A stretch of 43,419 nucleotides of DNA. It comes from Pedobacter sp. Leaf250 (lineage in GTDB: Bacteria > Bacteroidota > Bacteroidia > Sphingobacteriales > Sphingobacteriaceae). Positions within the stretch are counted from its first letter, which is position 1. Each line of letters opens with the position of its first letter. Shown here piece by piece: positions 7,733 through 15,820 of the stretch. Position numbers and translations under genes: made by a program. The stretch is from positions 1 through 43,419 of the forward strand of contig NZ_CAKLBU010000031.1 in assembly GCF_920984735.1 (NCBI RefSeq), read 5' to 3'. The notes under the pieces were generated by a model. That model searched no databases. It saw only the letters and a list, made by a program, of their open reading frames with translations, and was not told the DNA's origin.

Positions 7733-9565
7733 TTATTTAGATTTTACCTGCGAGTTTAACCAATTATCTCTAAAAGTTTGCATGGACGGCGTTAAAGTTC
7801 CCCCAGTTTTTTCGATGGAAACAATTTCCATTACCGGATTTTCTGCAAATGTTAATTTAGTCGATTTATTTTCTCCGCGATATTGATAATTAATTTCTAC
7901 CACATCGCCAGGTTTGTGCGATTTGGTTACTTGATCAACAATTGATGCATTTGTGGCAGCTTGCCCATCGATACTTAAAATAACGTCGCCCATATCTAAA
8001 CCTGCTTGATAGGCAGGTGTGCCTTGTAAGGTTTGCGTCAATGTAACTTTACTATCCGCTGGATTAAAATTGCCAAAACCAGCATACGCTTCTCCTGGCT
8101 TTGCTTTACGCAATACGAAACCAGCATTTATAAGCAGTTTAGTGTAATCATTTTTCTCCTTCCCGTAGATGTATTTAGTGAAGAATTCTTTTGCAAACGC
8201 TTCATTCTTTGTCAGCGAGGCCAATGTTTTTTCCAAATCTGGAACCGTATAAGCAATCTCTGGTTTGCCGTAAGCTTTCCATAATGCCCTCATGTAATCA
8301 TCAAGTGTAAGTTTAAATTCCGAACGCAAACGGAGATCCAAAGCCAAAGCTGTTGCAGCGCCATACGTATAATAGGAAAGGAAAATATTTCCTTTATTGG
8401 TTTGGTCGATTGCCACACCCGCATCCGCAAAAACGGCATATCGGCTGGCTTCTATCGGCGAAAAATTTTTGGCGCCTGGCGAATTTAAAACTGCATTAAC
8501 CATTCCGTTAAATGCCTGAACAGAATTATCAACGGTTTTTAACCCTGCTCTTGTTAAAAGCAAACCTCCATAATATTGCGTAAAACCTTCAGCAAGCCAA
8601 AGTTCATCACTAATGTTGGAATGCTCGAAATTAAAAGGCTCCAAAGTTTTTGGCCGCAAACGCTCAACATTCCAGCTGTGGAAATATTCGTGAGAGAAGG
8701 TTCCCAGTAAATTTGATTCATAGCCTTCAATTTTCTCGGTTCGCTGAACAATGGAAGTACTATTTCTGTGTTCCATGCCATCGCCGGCATTTGTAGGATA
8801 CACATCTTCCAAGAAGTAATAATTGCCGTAATCATAAGTTGGAAAATCGCCCCAAACCGCATAATGTTCATCAACCATTTTCTTCAGCATTGCTGCATAA
8901 TGATCAATGGCTGCTTGCGTATCGTTTGAATGTGCAACCAAATGTATGGTTTGCACTTTACCATCATGATTTTTAACTTCCCATTTTGCGGTTTTGTAAT
9001 CGGCAATTTCTATCGGGCTATCCATAAAATACTGGAAATTTGGCGCATAAAATATACCATTGCCCATTGGTTTTAGCTGTGTAGCCACTTTCCAGTTTTG
9101 TTTATCGGCATATTTAAACTGCACCAACCGTGGTCGGCCATCCATCCCGATAGGAAATGCAAAAGTTGCAGGAATATTCATGTGGGCATGGGTTTCATCG
9201 AAACCCGCATAAGTGCCGTCAATCCAGTTGCCAAATAAAGTGTAGGTGATTTTTACATTGTTTCCATGTGATGGAATTTCATATACATCGCCAGCAGATT
9301 GCTTAACTATTAAAACTTTGCCGTTCGCATCAAAAGCTTTTAAATTATACACGTTTTTACCAAATTCATGCGTAGCATATCTTCCAGGAGATGACCTGCT
9401 CATGCGCACCTTTAAATTTCCGGTTGGAACATTTGGGATTTGCATGGTAATTTCAGCTTCGTGATGAATGGCATTTGGAAAAGAAACCGTATAACTGATT
9501 TCATTTTGAGCAAAAGCACCGAGCGACAAAACACTGAATAAAGCAGCGCCTAAAATTTTCTTCAT
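7733..9565 (-). CDS. M61-family glycyl aminopeptidase with PDZ domain
   Basis: A 610-residue exported metallopeptidase. The signal peptide ends at AFAQ (residue 20). The N-terminal part is beta-rich, with a GMEH segment at 263-266. The zinc site is HEYFH at 292-296 with the third ligand in WLAEGFTQYY (Glu326). A PDZ domain follows at about 505-590 (AYQAGLDMGDVILSIDGQ). The family cleaves N-terminal Gly and Ala from peptides. The open frame continues 74 residues upstream, but that part translates the 40-bp tandem array and lacks protein character. I therefore start at the ATG at 9563-9565, directly at the signal peptide. It is first in an operon with the M28 peptidase. Confidence 0.9.
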   Translation of the reverse strand: MKKILGAALFSVLSLGAFAQNEISYTVSFPNAIHHEAEITMQIPNVPTGNLKVRMSRSSPGRYATHEFGKNVYNLKAFDANGKVLIVKQSAGDVYEIPSHGNNVKITYTLFGNWIDGTYAGFDETHAHMNIPATFAFPIGMDGRPRLVQFKYADKQNWKVATQLKPMGNGIFYAPNFQYFMDSPIEIADYKTAKWEVKNHDGKVQTIHLVAHSNDTQAAIDHYAAMLKKMVDEHYAVWGDFPTYDYGNYYFLEDVYPTNAGDGMEHRNSTSIVQRTEKIEGYESNLLGTFSHEYFHSWNVERLRPKTLEPFNFEHSNISDELWLAEGFTQYYGGLLLTRAGLKTVDNSVQAFNGMVNAVLNSPGAKNFSPIEASRYAVFADAGVAIDQTNKGNIFLSYYTYGAATALALDLRLRSEFKLTLDDYMRALWKAYGKPEIAYTVPDLEKTLASLTKNEAFAKEFFTKYIYGKEKNDYTKLLINAGFVLRKAKPGEAYAGFGNFNPADSKVTLTQTLQGTPAYQAGLDMGDVILSIDGQAATNASIVDQVTKSHKPGDVVEINYQYRGENKSTKLTFAENPVMEIVSIEKTGGTLTPSMQTFRDNWLNSQVKSK

Positions 9566-9600
9566 AAAAAAGGATTTGGATAGCCGAAAAGTACAAAAAA

Positions 9601-9751
9601 TGTAAGAGTTAAGATGTAAAATGGTTGATGGAATGAGGGATGGAAGAGGTAAGATGGAAAATGGAAGATGGACTGAGGAACATAAGAGGTATGATTTAAA
9701 ATGGATGATGGATTGAGGAACGTAAGAGGTATAATATAAAATGGATGATGG
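9601..9751. repeat. 40-bp tandem repeat array
   Basis: Units beginning AAAATGG start at 9618, 9658, 9698 and 9738, an exact 40-bp period. A partial unit lies before (9601-9617) and the last one is incomplete. The unit is purine-rich: AAAATGGATGATGG, then TGAGGAACGTAAGAGGTA. Copies diverge by several bases, and the third copy and the partial fourth are the most alike. It lies upstream of the M61 gene. Confidence 0.85.
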
Positions 9752-9789
9752 CCTAAGTATTATCGTTATGCGGTTAAAATCATGCATTT

Positions 9790-9846
9790 TCTATTCCTTA
9801 TTTCCCTTTTCCATCTCCCATTTCCATTTTCCATCTTCTATTTCCC
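9790..9846. repeat. Pyrimidine tract complementary to the tandem array
   Basis: A run of TTCC/CCAT words. TTCCATTTTCCATCTT at 9822-9837 is the exact reverse complement of 9651-9666 inside the 40-bp array, so the two can pair over a loop of about 155 bases. It directly abuts the stop codon of the DUF4407 gene. Confidence 0.75.
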
Positions 9847-10971
9847 TCACTCCTTATCCCAATCGTATTTTTCCAAATCGCGGTAAGCCTTGCCTTTGAT
9901 AATTTCCTTTTGTTTAGATGATTCTGCATCAACCCGGGTTTCGTGAATATTATCGGCGACTTCAAAATGGAAATCTTTATCTTTTTTAGATTGATAAATT
10001 GAAATGTCATCAGTATCAGAAGTGGCAAAATCGTAAGGACCGCGAGCGCTCATCAGTTTTACGAAAACAGGTAAACACTCGAAGAAAATAAATAGTAAAC
10101 CAATAAAAGTTACTGCAATGGCCGTATTATCATCTTTTGTTCCATCAACATTAAATTTCAATTGCCCCAAGGCCCAGTTACGGTCGGCAAAACCCGCTAT
10201 ATCGGCAAGACTATCGAGTTGCTTTTTAGTGTATAATTTCTCATTAAACAATCCATCAAACTCCTTACGTTTATCTACAAAGACTTCAGATTTATTAATG
10301 TTGGCCTTTAACGAATCAAGCTCGGTTTCGCGTTGCTTAATCTCTGCTTCCTTGCGTTTGGCATAAGGACCATAACCCATTACGCCAGAAGTTTCCGTGG
10401 TTTTGTTCCCGAAAATTTCGAAGTTTAATTTTTGTCGATCGGTTTTAATGCCCTTTTCCAACGAATCTCTGGTGGCTTTTTGCTGATTTAATCGACCAAA
10501 CTCTACCTGATATTTCTTTTCAAATGCTTTATTTAGCGTATCAATTTTTGAACGTTGACCGTTCAGGTAACTCACTTTCAGTCGCTCTTTAATTTCCTTG
10601 TCGAAAATTTTCAATTCGATTGGGCGTGAAATTACCATACCAATCATAATGGCCAATAAAATACGTGGGGTAGCTTGTAAAAGTTGCTTATTGGTACTGG
10701 CGCTTTTATTAATACTGGCCACAATGTACCGGTCCATATTAAAAATGGCTGCACCCCATAAAAAGCCAAAGACGATGGCAAAAATTATAGCCAGATCATC
10801 ACCTTTAAACACAAAATACATGGCATATCCACCAGATAAGGCAGCAAATAAACCCGTAAAGAAAATGGTGGCACCAATGCCAGTATATTTATTTTGTTCT
10901 GTAGGATACTTTTCCAGTGTCGGGATGTGAGCGCCAGAGCAAAACCAAAAGAAACGGTTCAGTTTGTCCAT
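9847..10971 (-). CDS. DUF4407 membrane protein with coiled coil
   Basis: A 374-residue inner-membrane protein of the DUF4407 family. After the FWFCSGAHIPTLEKYPTEQN N-terminus come two hydrophobic segments (about 30-85). A conserved NMDRYIVASI stretch follows, then a third segment (about 103-117). A long charged helical region (about 125-255, probably coiled coil) leads to a fourth segment (IAVTFIGLLFIFFECLPVFV). The C-terminus is charged and cytoplasmic-looking. The family function is unknown. The gene stands alone on this strand; its end touches the pyrimidine tract, and its upstream region is shared with the divergent rhodanese gene. Confidence 0.85.
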   Translation of the reverse strand: MDKLNRFFWFCSGAHIPTLEKYPTEQNKYTGIGATIFFTGLFAALSGGYAMYFVFKGDDLAIIFAIVFGFLWGAAIFNMDRYIVASINKSASTNKQLLQATPRILLAIMIGMVISRPIELKIFDKEIKERLKVSYLNGQRSKIDTLNKAFEKKYQVEFGRLNQQKATRDSLEKGIKTDRQKLNFEIFGNKTTETSGVMGYGPYAKRKEAEIKQRETELDSLKANINKSEVFVDKRKEFDGLFNEKLYTKKQLDSLADIAGFADRNWALGQLKFNVDGTKDDNTAIAVTFIGLLFIFFECLPVFVKLMSARGPYDFATSDTDDISIYQSKKDKDFHFEVADNIHETRVDAESSKQKEIIKGKAYRDLEKYDWDKE

Positions 10972-11046
10972 TGTAAAACTTTATAATTAAACGCCTAAGG
11001 GTTTGATATGTTACAGAACTAAATGAAAATATATGACTCCAGTTTG

Positions 11047-11079
11047 TTGATAGTAGTAAAATCGATTTTCTTATATTTG
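11047..11079 (+). promoter_or_regulatory. Promoter of the rhodanese gene
   Basis: TTG at 11047-11049 and TATATTTG at 11072-11079 match the Bacteroidetes primary sigma consensus (TTG, about 19-22 bases, TAnnTTTG) with a 22-base spacer. Transcription would begin near 11086, about 12 bases before the ATG at 11098. Confidence 0.65.
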
Positions 11080-11097
11080 CACAAATACTTTAACAAC

Positions 11098-11415
11098 ATG
11101 AAAGAAATATCAGTACAAGAACTAAAAGAGAAAATTGACAATAAAGAAGATTTTCAATTGATCGATGTTCGTGAAACATTCGAATATGAGGTTTCTAACC
11201 TTGACGGGGAAAATATTCCATTGGGTGGGATTTTAATTGAAGCTGATAAAGTTGCTAAAGATAAACCTGTAATTATTCAATGTCGTAGCGGAAAACGAAG
11301 TGCTGCTGCAGTAATGCAATTGGAAGCACAATATGGTTACGAAAATTTATATAACCTAAAAGGTGGGATTTTAGCTTGGCAAGAAGTTTATGATCCAAAT
11401 ATGCCGGTTTACTAA
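11098..11415 (+). CDS. Single-domain rhodanese (sulfurtransferase)
   Basis: A 105-residue protein consisting of one rhodanese domain: LIDVRETFEYE near the N-terminus, the catalytic loop QCRSGKRS with the persulfide cysteine at residue 62, and the closing LKGGILAWQ helix. It carries sulfur as a cysteine persulfide in the cytoplasm; the acceptor is unknown. There is no signal peptide. The open frame extends upstream to 11023, but that part contains the promoter boxes, so I start at the ATG at 11098. Confidence 0.9.
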   Translation: MKEISVQELKEKIDNKEDFQLIDVRETFEYEVSNLDGENIPLGGILIEADKVAKDKPVIIQCRSGKRSAAAVMQLEAQYGYENLYNLKGGILAWQEVYDPNMPVY

Positions 11416-11424
11416 ATGATAGTA

Positions 11425-11537
11425 TGAATGAGTTTTGAATGAGTGAATGTAAAACACAATACTTATTCAAAACACATTTTTTTTAAATTAGGCGATGGTC
11501 TCAACATTCACTAATTCTCTCATTCAAAATTCAATCA
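11425..11537. repeat. Word-repeat hairpin (TGAATGAG type)
   Basis: The left arm 11425-11449 is built of TGAATGAG/GAATG words. The right arm 11505-11537 carries the reverse complement. TTTTGAATGAG (11433-11443) pairs exactly with 11519-11529, and GTGAATG (11443-11449) pairs with 11505-11511. The right arm has about eight extra bases. It lies between the rhodanese and the small membrane protein gene and may end the former transcript. Confidence 0.75.
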
Positions 11538-11546
11538 TTTTATATT

Positions 11547-11744
11547 GTGGGTAAAAAATTCGCTTTAAATATCTTTTACAACCTGGCTATTATCCTTTCT
11601 ATTTTAGGAATAGTTTGGTGTTATAATAATCACAAACCACTTCCGGGTGGCTTTTTGGTTGGCGTTGCGGCTTGTTTGGTTTATTTCAAATACCAGCTGA
11701 TGAAAGATTTACGCAAAAATTTTAGAGAAAAAGATCAGAAGTAA
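11547..11744 (+). CDS. Small two-helix membrane protein (DUF6358-like)
   Basis: A 65-residue protein with two hydrophobic segments (about 9-26 and 33-48) joined by NNHKPLPGG and ending in a charged tail (RKNFREKDQK). It resembles small Sphingobacteriaceae membrane proteins grouped as DUF6358; I recall this only loosely. The start is GTG at 11547, with no ATG available before the first helix. Its last 23 bases overlap the end of the convergent epimerase gene. The function is unknown. Confidence 0.6.
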   Translation: MGKKFALNIFYNLAIILSILGIVWCYNNHKPLPGGFLVGVAACLVYFKYQLMKDLRKNFREKDQK

Positions 11745-12753
11745 CTCCTTCTAAACCTAATCCAGGTAGGTTTTTTAGAACGTATTTTCCATCTACAAAC
11801 TCTGGATCGCTAAAGGGATTATTTTTGGTTAACCAAGGGCCATCTAAATCAGCCCAATTACATAGTGGTGCTAAAGCAACAGCAGCCAGGGTAGCACAAC
11901 TCGTTTCGCTCATGCAACCAATTAATACTTTCATACCGAAAGACTGAGCTTTCAAAATCATTTGATGCCCTTCATACATCCCACAACTTTTCATCAGTTT
12001 TACATTAATGCCGTGGTAGGCCCCTTTTAGTTGATCCATATCAGCTAATCGTTGTACCGCCTCATCGGCTAATAATGGAATCGGGCTGCGTTCTGTTAGC
12101 CAGGCATTGCCATCCAGATCCATTTTATCCATAGGTTGCTCAATGAGAACAACGCCTTGGTTGTGTAACCAATAAATTAAATCGATGGCTTTAATCCGAT
12201 CGCTCCAACCTTGATTTGCATCAACATAAAGTGGCACATCGGTCATGCTGCGAATGGTTTCGATAATTTCTCGATCATTATCCCTACCCAATTTTACTTT
12301 AATTACCTTAAAATTTTCTGCATCTTTAAGTTTCTCCCGAATCACTTCGGGAGTATCAATACCGATGGTGTAAGAAGTTACAGGCATTTTAGATGGATCG
12401 GCTCCATAAATTTCGAAACAAGGCTTATTTAAAATTTTGCCATTGATATCGTTCAGTGCAATATCGATTGCCGCTTTTATTGCTGGCTGCCCAGGCGCAA
12501 TACCATCCAAATAACCAATAATCTCTTCAAAGTTAAACGGATGTTTGAATCGACTTAAATCTACCTGCTTTAAAAAAGCGGTGGCAGTTTCATAACTTTC
12601 GCCCATGTAAGGCACCATTGAGGCTTCGCCATAGCCAATAATGCCATCATAATCTACTTTTAAAAGCATCAATGGCGTACTGGTACGGGTAAACTTAGAG
12701 ATGGAAAAAGGGTGCTTCAACTCTAATTCAAACTGCTTGCAACTAATCTTCAT
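11722..12753 (-). CDS. L-Ala-D/L-Glu-type dipeptide epimerase (enolase superfamily)
   Basis: A 343-residue enolase-superfamily enzyme of the muconate-lactonizing subgroup. The catalytic layout is complete: KVK at 152-154 (acid/base lysine on strand 2), metal ligands Asp178 (YVDANQGW), Glu205 (IEQPMD) and Asp230 (LLADEAV), and the second base Lys252 (NVKLMKSCG). The C-terminal GCMSETSCA and DLDGPW segments fit dipeptide epimerases, which convert L-Ala-D-Glu from murein to the L,L form for recycling. The exact dipeptide is inferred. The ATG at 12751-12753 is preferred over the upstream TTG. The nearby peptidases suit peptide salvage. Confidence 0.88.
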   Translation of the reverse strand: MKISCKQFELELKHPFSISKFTRTSTPLMLLKVDYDGIIGYGEASMVPYMGESYETATAFLKQVDLSRFKHPFNFEEIIGYLDGIAPGQPAIKAAIDIALNDINGKILNKPCFEIYGADPSKMPVTSYTIGIDTPEVIREKLKDAENFKVIKVKLGRDNDREIIETIRSMTDVPLYVDANQGWSDRIKAIDLIYWLHNQGVVLIEQPMDKMDLDGNAWLTERSPIPLLADEAVQRLADMDQLKGAYHGINVKLMKSCGMYEGHQMILKAQSFGMKVLIGCMSETSCATLAAVALAPLCNWADLDGPWLTKNNPFSDPEFVDGKYVLKNLPGLGLEGVTSDLFL

Positions 12754-12862
12754 TATCAATCGTCTAATAATTAAATAGGGCGGATATCGTCTTAAAACTT
12801 AGTTATCGGAGGAATAAAACATTTGGCTATATTCATCCTATGACTACTAAATGCGCTATTCT

Positions 12863-13999
12863 ATGAAAAACATTTCAAGATTACGGTATTTTATTTATTT
12901 ATCCCTAATAATTTTAGGGGGATGTACCACAGGAAAAAATGCCTTACAAAAAGGCGATTACGATGCATCGGTTTCAAAAGCCGTGAGCAGATTACAGAAT
13001 GCTCCGAAAAACAGTGAAGCCATGCAGGTTTTAAAAACAGCTTACGATTTGGCTTTGAAAGATCATTTGCGAAGAATTAACGAAGCTAAAATGTCAAACG
13101 ATTTGTTTAGATGGGAATCGATTATGTACGATTATCAGAAGATCAATCAATTGGCAGACGATATCAATAGCTGCCCGGCATGTTTAACCCTCGTACCTAA
13201 TCCATCGAAATACATTAAAGAACTTGCAGATAGCCGTTACAATGCTGCCGTTGCCAGGTATAATTCTGGAGTGGCTTACTTAAATGAACGCAACCGCTTA
13301 GCTGCAAAAAAAGCCTATTACGAGTTTGAAAAAGTGCAAAATCTTCAGCCGAATTATAAAGATGTAAAAGCTAAAATGGACGATGCCTACTGGGCAGCAG
13401 TAACCCGTGTTGTGGTTCAACCCATCATTTTAAACGGAGGGCCGTATAAGCTAAGTGCTGATTATTTTCAACAACAGATTGATCAGTTCATCAGCAGCTA
13501 TTCCAGAAATAAGTTCGTAATATTTTATGGCGAAGAACAAGCTACTCAACAGAAAATTGTTCCCGATCAGGTTTTGAGTTTAAATTTTGATGATTTCATT
13601 GTTGGCCAAACTTATGTTAAAGAAAGGGTTGAAAGACTGAAACGCGACAGTGTAGTAATTGGCGAAACACGTGAACGTAAGCCTATTTACGGAACCGTAC
13701 GGGCAACTTTGAGTATTTTCGAAAAAAATATTTCTTCTTCTGGATTATTGGACATGAGCATTATGGATTGGCAGAGCAAGAAAGTTGTTCGCCAGCAAAA
13801 GTTTCCAGGTACTTATGTTTGGAGAGACAGTTGGGCAAGTTATAAAGGTGATGACAGGGCATTGGATAAAAGCCAGTTTGCCATGACCAGAAGAAAGGAG
13901 ATTTTGCCACCGCCGCCGAGTGCGCTGTTTTTAGAATTTACCAAGCCGATTTATAGTCAGCTCGTAGATAACATTAGCGGATTTTATAATAATTATTAA
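12863..13999 (+). CDS. TPR-like lipoprotein
   Basis: A 378-residue protein. A lipoprotein signal peptide ends in ILGGC, with the lipidated cysteine at residue 21. The N-terminal half has TPR-like helical pairs (KGDYDASVSKAVSRL and NERNRLAAKKAYYEFEKV), and the C-terminal half is mixed alpha/beta and ends FYNNY. It should be anchored on the periplasmic side or the outer membrane. A conserved CPAC-type segment (SCPACLT, about residue 107) holds two cysteines. I cannot assign a function. ATG at 12851 is an alternative start four residues upstream; 12863 gives the better signal peptide. A terminator follows at 14003-14034. Confidence 0.75.
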   Translation: MKNISRLRYFIYLSLIILGGCTTGKNALQKGDYDASVSKAVSRLQNAPKNSEAMQVLKTAYDLALKDHLRRINEAKMSNDLFRWESIMYDYQKINQLADDINSCPACLTLVPNPSKYIKELADSRYNAAVARYNSGVAYLNERNRLAAKKAYYEFEKVQNLQPNYKDVKAKMDDAYWAAVTRVVVQPIILNGGPYKLSADYFQQQIDQFISSYSRNKFVIFYGEEQATQQKIVPDQVLSLNFDDFIVGQTYVKERVERLKRDSVVIGETRERKPIYGTVRATLSIFEKNISSSGLLDMSIMDWQSKKVVRQQKFPGTYVWRDSWASYKGDDRALDKSQFAMTRRKEILPPPPSALFLEFTKPIYSQLVDNISGFYNNY

Positions 14000-14002
14000 A
14001 GA

Positions 14003-14034
14003 AAAAATGATCGGTGCAATCACAGATCATTTTT
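14003..14034 (+). terminator. Terminator of the TPR lipoprotein gene
   Basis: A perfect 10-bp stem, AAAAATGATC (14003-14012) with GATCATTTTT (14025-14034), lies around a 12-nt loop. The T-rich 3' arm and following AATTTT provide the U-tract four bases after the stop codon. Confidence 0.75.
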
Positions 14035-14211
14035 AATTTTGGTCTACATGGACACAGAAAATGCTCATAGTATTTCCGCCTTAAGATCGCCAGTCAAGCT
14101 AAGGATGACGACCGGTCATGCAAAATGCCAAACACAAAGGTGTATGAATGCTGAAACATTAAGTAATCCCAACGTTAAAATAAATCATCGCTGATAAGCC
14201 CTAAAAATATA

Positions 14212-15195
14212 ATGGCTAATATTGTAGTAATGAATACTGGCTTATACAATCCTTTTAAAAGTTTCGATTTTTTATACAAAAAATGCTTTCTAAGTGGCAA
14301 CACTTTTAACTCTCCTGTACTTCAGGTTCCATTGATTCCGAAATGGTTATTGGAACAAGCAGGATTAACTGGCGATGAACAAATTCAGTTTTTGGATGAA
14401 AGTATTCGTTCGTACAACACTTTGGTGATACCAGTGAACAGCGAAATTAATGAGCAGTTTCTAAATCCATTAGAAGCGAAGATCGAAACTGCTTTTGCCG
14501 TAGGCTATGATGCTGTTTCGGCTTTGCCAGAATTGGATTTATTTAACTGGATTGGCAAATTTTTGTATGGCTTTGTGTATATCGAGATGCATTCTGCCTT
14601 ACGCAAAGAGATGACCGCCGATGGTTTGAATATGTCGCAATCTTTGATGATGAAGTTCGCCAATTTAAACTTCATGATGCAGAATTTATACACCAGCATC
14701 GAATTTGAGGATTTTACTCCATGGTCTATCACTGTTGTAAAGCTAGAAAATGAGGAAACGCCTTTTAGCTTTCGCGATGAAATTAATACCTTAACTTTTT
14801 CTTTAAAAATGAAGGATTTTGGTATTGTGGCTTGTTTACAGGATAACGGAACGAATAAACGATATCACCAGGAAATTATTAATGAGGTAAAAAATAAAGC
14901 CTTAACGGCAGAACAGTTTGAGGAATTAACTGCTCGTTTTTATTACTCGGCATACCTTTTTAACCGCTTACCAGAATATACATTTATGCCTGTTGAAGGC
15001 ATTACCTATATTGAAGCTATGCCACTTCGTGGAAACATGACCAAGCCTTTGTTCGATGTTTGGCAGCACAAAATTTATGCACAGGTGTTAGAAAATTTTT
15101 GGAAACCCTGGGGTTATGTGAAATTCGAAATTATTAAAGATCCTGATCGCCCAATGAGTTTTTTTGAGAAACCTTGTTTACCTGCCGCAGGCTAA
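14212..15195 (+). CDS. Uncharacterised protein
   Basis: A 327-residue protein I do not recognise. It has no signal peptide, no membrane segment and no nucleotide-binding motif. It looks soluble, with many aromatic and acidic residues, such as LFNWIGKFLYGFVYIEM (about 113-129) and FWKPWGYVKFEI near the C-terminus. Base composition and codon use look native. The start ATG at 14212 follows the AT-rich stretch AAAAATATA. The stop TAA (15193-15195) directly touches the TAA of the convergent rhomboid gene, so no terminator fits between them. Confidence 0.7.
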   Translation: MANIVVMNTGLYNPFKSFDFLYKKCFLSGNTFNSPVLQVPLIPKWLLEQAGLTGDEQIQFLDESIRSYNTLVIPVNSEINEQFLNPLEAKIETAFAVGYDAVSALPELDLFNWIGKFLYGFVYIEMHSALRKEMTADGLNMSQSLMMKFANLNFMMQNLYTSIEFEDFTPWSITVVKLENEETPFSFRDEINTLTFSLKMKDFGIVACLQDNGTNKRYHQEIINEVKNKALTAEQFEELTARFYYSAYLFNRLPEYTFMPVEGITYIEAMPLRGNMTKPLFDVWQHKIYAQVLENFWKPWGYVKFEIIKDPDRPMSFFEKPCLPAAG

Positions 15196-15816
15196 TTACA
15201 TTCCGAGTTTTGCTCCAATAATGGCAAAAAAGTTTTGGAGGATACCCGGAACAAAAATAATGGTAAAAATTAATCCGGTTAAGGCACCAAAAAAGTGTGC
15301 GTCATGGTTGATATTATCCCTCGAATTTTTGGAAGCATAAGCACAATAAGCTAAATAAATTCCGCCGAAAATTACCGCTGGAATGGAAAAAGGCAAAAAT
15401 AAAATGCCAATTCCAGCCATTGGATTAAATAAAATGAAGCTAAATAACACGCCACTAATTGCACCCGAAGCACCTAAACTGTTGTAATGGAAATCATCTT
15501 TATGCCTAAAAACAGTTGGAAGATCACTTAAAATCAGGGCAAGAAAATACATTAATCCAAATTGCCAGCTTCCCATCATTTGTTCCAAAGCAAAACCAAA
15601 AGCATAAAAAGTAAACATGTTGAAGAAAAGGTGCATCCAATCGGCATGAATTAAGCCGCTGGTGATTAAAGTGTAAACATTTTTCCCCTTCGATACGCTG
15701 TACGGATGAAGCATAAATTTGCCGTAAAGGCTTTGATCGTAGAAAGCGTAAAGGCTCGTAACAATAGTAAATACAAATATGATCGATGCTACAGGAGCTA
15801 TGCTAAGGTATTCCAT
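15196..15816 (-). CDS. Rhomboid-family intramembrane serine protease
   Basis: A 206-residue, six-helix membrane protease. The oxyanion pair HxxxxFFNM is present in HADWMHLFFNMFTFYAFG, the nucleophile lies in the GxSG motif LGASGAISG, and the catalytic His is in HDAHFFGALTG of the last helix. It cleaves transmembrane segments within the inner membrane; the substrate is unknown. The gene follows the M14 peptidase by only 4 bases, so both are in one transcript. Its stop codon abuts the stop of the convergent gene. Confidence 0.9.
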   Translation of the reverse strand: MEYLSIAPVASIIFVFTIVTSLYAFYDQSLYGKFMLHPYSVSKGKNVYTLITSGLIHADWMHLFFNMFTFYAFGFALEQMMGSWQFGLMYFLALILSDLPTVFRHKDDFHYNSLGASGAISGVLFSFILFNPMAGIGILFLPFSIPAVIFGGIYLAYCAYASKNSRDNINHDAHFFGALTGLIFTIIFVPGILQNFFAIIGAKLGM

Positions 15817-15820
15817 TTTT

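Noticed and set aside
9601..9751. CRISPR-like array
   Set aside because: Units are directly adjacent with a 40-base period and no unique spacers, and no cas genes are present.
9566..9787. Upstream 74-residue extension of the M61 peptidase frame
   Set aside because: It translates the 40-bp tandem array in reverse, precedes the signal peptide and lacks protein character.
14085..14115. Possible extra copy of the CGTCAT-type repeat
   Set aside because: Only a short stretch (AAGGATGACGACCGGTCAT) matches and no opposite arm was found.
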